From: Lachnospiraceae bacterium
GTDB taxonomy: Bacteria; Bacillota_A; Clostridia; Lachnospirales; Lachnospiraceae
Direction: 5' to 3'
NCBI GenBank assembly: GCA_024683935.1
Contig: JAIKXV010000143.1
Span: 1 to 54,945 of the forward strand
DNA: 54,945 bases
Shown here: positions 53,987 to 54,945 of the stretch, in pieces
Layout: each line of letters opens with the position of its first letter
How positions within the stretch are numbered: position 1 is the stretch's first letter
The notes under the pieces: model-generated
Told to the model about the DNA's origin: nothing
The model's database searches: none
The model's input: only the letters and a program-made list of their open reading frames with translations
Position numbers and translations under genes: made by a program

Positions 53987-54559
53987 ATGAAATTACTGGA
54001 AGACAGGATAAGAAAAGACGGACGCGCTGTAAACGCTGATATTCTCCGGGTTGATACCTTTATCAATCATCAGGTGGATCCCGCTCTGATGGCAGAGTGT
54101 GCGCGTGATTTTGCAGAGCATTTTAAGGGACAGGGAGTCACAAAGATCGCCACCATAGAAAGCTCGGGCATTGCACCGGCACTGCTGACCGCCATGGAAA
54201 TGGGACTGCCGCTTGTAATATTAAAGAAACAGCCATCAAAGGTCTTAAATGATGATCTTTATCAGACCATGGTCACCTCATTCACAAAGGGTACAAACTA
54301 TGAACTGACCCTGTCAAAAAAGGTGATAGACGAAAAGGATCATGTGCTGATAATAGATGATTTCCTGGCAAACGGCGAGGCTGCCACAGGGGCGGTACGG
54401 CTCTTCCGTATGGCGCATGCCACGATCGCGGGTATAGGAGTGCTGATAGAGAAAGAATTCCAGCCCGGTAACAAAAAGCTTACCGAAGCAGGATTTGATG
54501 TATATGCTCTGGCTAAGATAAGATCCATGTCAGAGGGAAATATCGTATTTGCAGACTGA
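53987..54559 (+). CDS. xpt: Xanthine phosphoribosyltransferase
   Basis: 190 residues matching Xpt: [12 protein letters not shown] and [11 protein letters not shown] at the start, and the PRPP site [13 protein letters not shown]. It makes XMP from xanthine and PRPP for purine salvage. The 46-base leader is too short to hold a purine riboswitch, and no pbuX gene follows. The stop overlaps the start of sbcD. Confidence 0.95.
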   Translation: MKLLEDRIRKDGRAVNADILRVDTFINHQVDPALMAECARDFAEHFKGQGVTKIATIESSGIAPALLTAMEMGLPLVILKKQPSKVLNDDLYQTMVTSFTKGTNYELTLSKKVIDEKDHVLIIDDFLANGEAATGAVRLFRMAHATIAGIGVLIEKEFQPGNKKLTEAGFDVYALAKIRSMSEGNIVFAD

Positions 54560-54945
54560 TGAGATTACTGCACACATCCGACTGGCATCTGGGGATGACC
54601 TTTCGCGGAGGGATCACATTTGCCCCGGATCAGAAATATGCCATTGATAATATCATCCGTATTGCCCGGGAGGAAAAGGCTGAGGGCATACTCATCTCGG
54701 GAGATGTATTTGATAAGAGTATCGCAGGTCCTGAGGCGCTGAAGCTTTATGATCACTATATTACCTATATTTGTGCAGAGCTTCAGATACCGGTATTTAT
54801 AATCGCCGGGAATCATGACGGGGCCGAAAGACTCTCCCAGTTAAAGGATCTGCTAAAAAACAGCGGTCTTTTTGTTGCGGGATCAGTGACAAGGGATCCC
54901 ATAGTGGTAAACAGAGGTGATGTGGATATCTACCTTCTTCCCTGG
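54559..54945 (+). CDS. sbcD: SbcD nuclease subunit, cut by the window end
   Basis: 129 residues are present and the frame is open to the last base. [13 protein letters not shown] (first metal site), LISGDVFDKS (second) and IAGNHDGAERL (third) are calcineurin-type phosphoesterase motifs of SbcD/Mre11. With SbcC it cuts hairpins and DNA ends. The ATG shares a base with the xpt stop. sbcC would be expected just beyond the window. Confidence 0.93.
   Translation, partial: MRLLHTSDWHLGMTFRGGITFAPDQKYAIDNIIRIAREEKAEGILISGDVFDKSIAGPEALKLYDHYITYICAELQIPVFIIAGNHDGAERLSQLKDLLKNSGLFVAGSVTRDPIVVNRGDVDIYLLPW

Noticed and set aside
1..54945. Insertion sequences, prophage or integrase genes
   Set aside because: No transposase, integrase or phage structural protein was recognised in any frame.

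Overview
The window looks like a chromosomal segment from an anaerobic Clostridia bacterium, most likely a Lachnospiraceae relative. The evidence is the mid-range G+C, strong AGGAGG-type ribosome sites with frequent GTG and TTG starts, Firmicutes-style BirA control of birA-bioY, large hybrid histidine kinases and GGDEF/EAL proteins of the kind common in that family, and tRNA genes without an encoded CCA end. This placement is inferred from gene content; no marker gene fixes the genus.

Bases 1-29207 form a surface-polysaccharide locus with several unusual modules. Module A (169-6406, minus strand) is an operon of MBOAT acyltransferase, SGNH partner, FkbH-type HAD/glyceryl-ACP enzyme, methyltransferase, VOC protein and acyl carrier protein. 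It resembles a dlt operon in which the D-alanine ligase is replaced by FkbH. Module B (6603-22270, plus strand) carries two GT2 glycosyltransferases, a UDP-sugar 6-dehydrogenase followed at once by a QueC-like PP-loop enzyme, a GT-B-like protein, a GNAT-like protein, a radical SAM enzyme, an L-fucose-isomerase-like protein, a FabZ-like dehydratase, a two-gene transketolase, an ACP, an AMP-forming ligase, and LuxE and LuxC. The last group looks like a route that activates an acid, reduces it to an aldehyde and may extend it by two carbons. Module C (22267-25706, minus strand) has a Wzx-type flippase, a TupA-like ATP-grasp protein and a secreted ComEC-like metallo-beta-lactamase. Module D (26016-29207, plus strand) repeats the pairing of a QueC-like enzyme with a radical SAM protein, followed by a GT39-like membrane protein.

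Bases 29218-31615 hold an M20 amidohydrolase, a four-tRNA operon (Arg, His, Gln, Lys) with a clear promoter and terminator, and a DJ-1/PfpI protein. Bases 31750-36340 are a signalling operon: hybrid histidine kinase, double-receiver protein and voltage-gated-type K+ channel. Its promoter lies between two matching operator-like palindromes. Then come tex, an SPL-type radical SAM protein, a dihydrouridine synthase, birA-bioY under a textbook BirA operator, a class II aldolase with a PfkB kinase, a GGDEF-EAL protein of about 1,336 residues, a zinc/manganese-type ABC transporter pair, a second hybrid kinase followed by a thiamine pyrophosphokinase gene, a PNPOx-like protein, xanthine phosphoribosyltransferase, and the start of sbcD, which runs off the end.

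The most promising candidates for undescribed biology are the FkbH/ACP/MBOAT/SGNH module, the ligase/LuxE/LuxC/transketolase module, and the duplicated QueC-like enzymes (one beside a sugar-acid-forming dehydrogenase). No insertion sequence, prophage or CRISPR array was seen.
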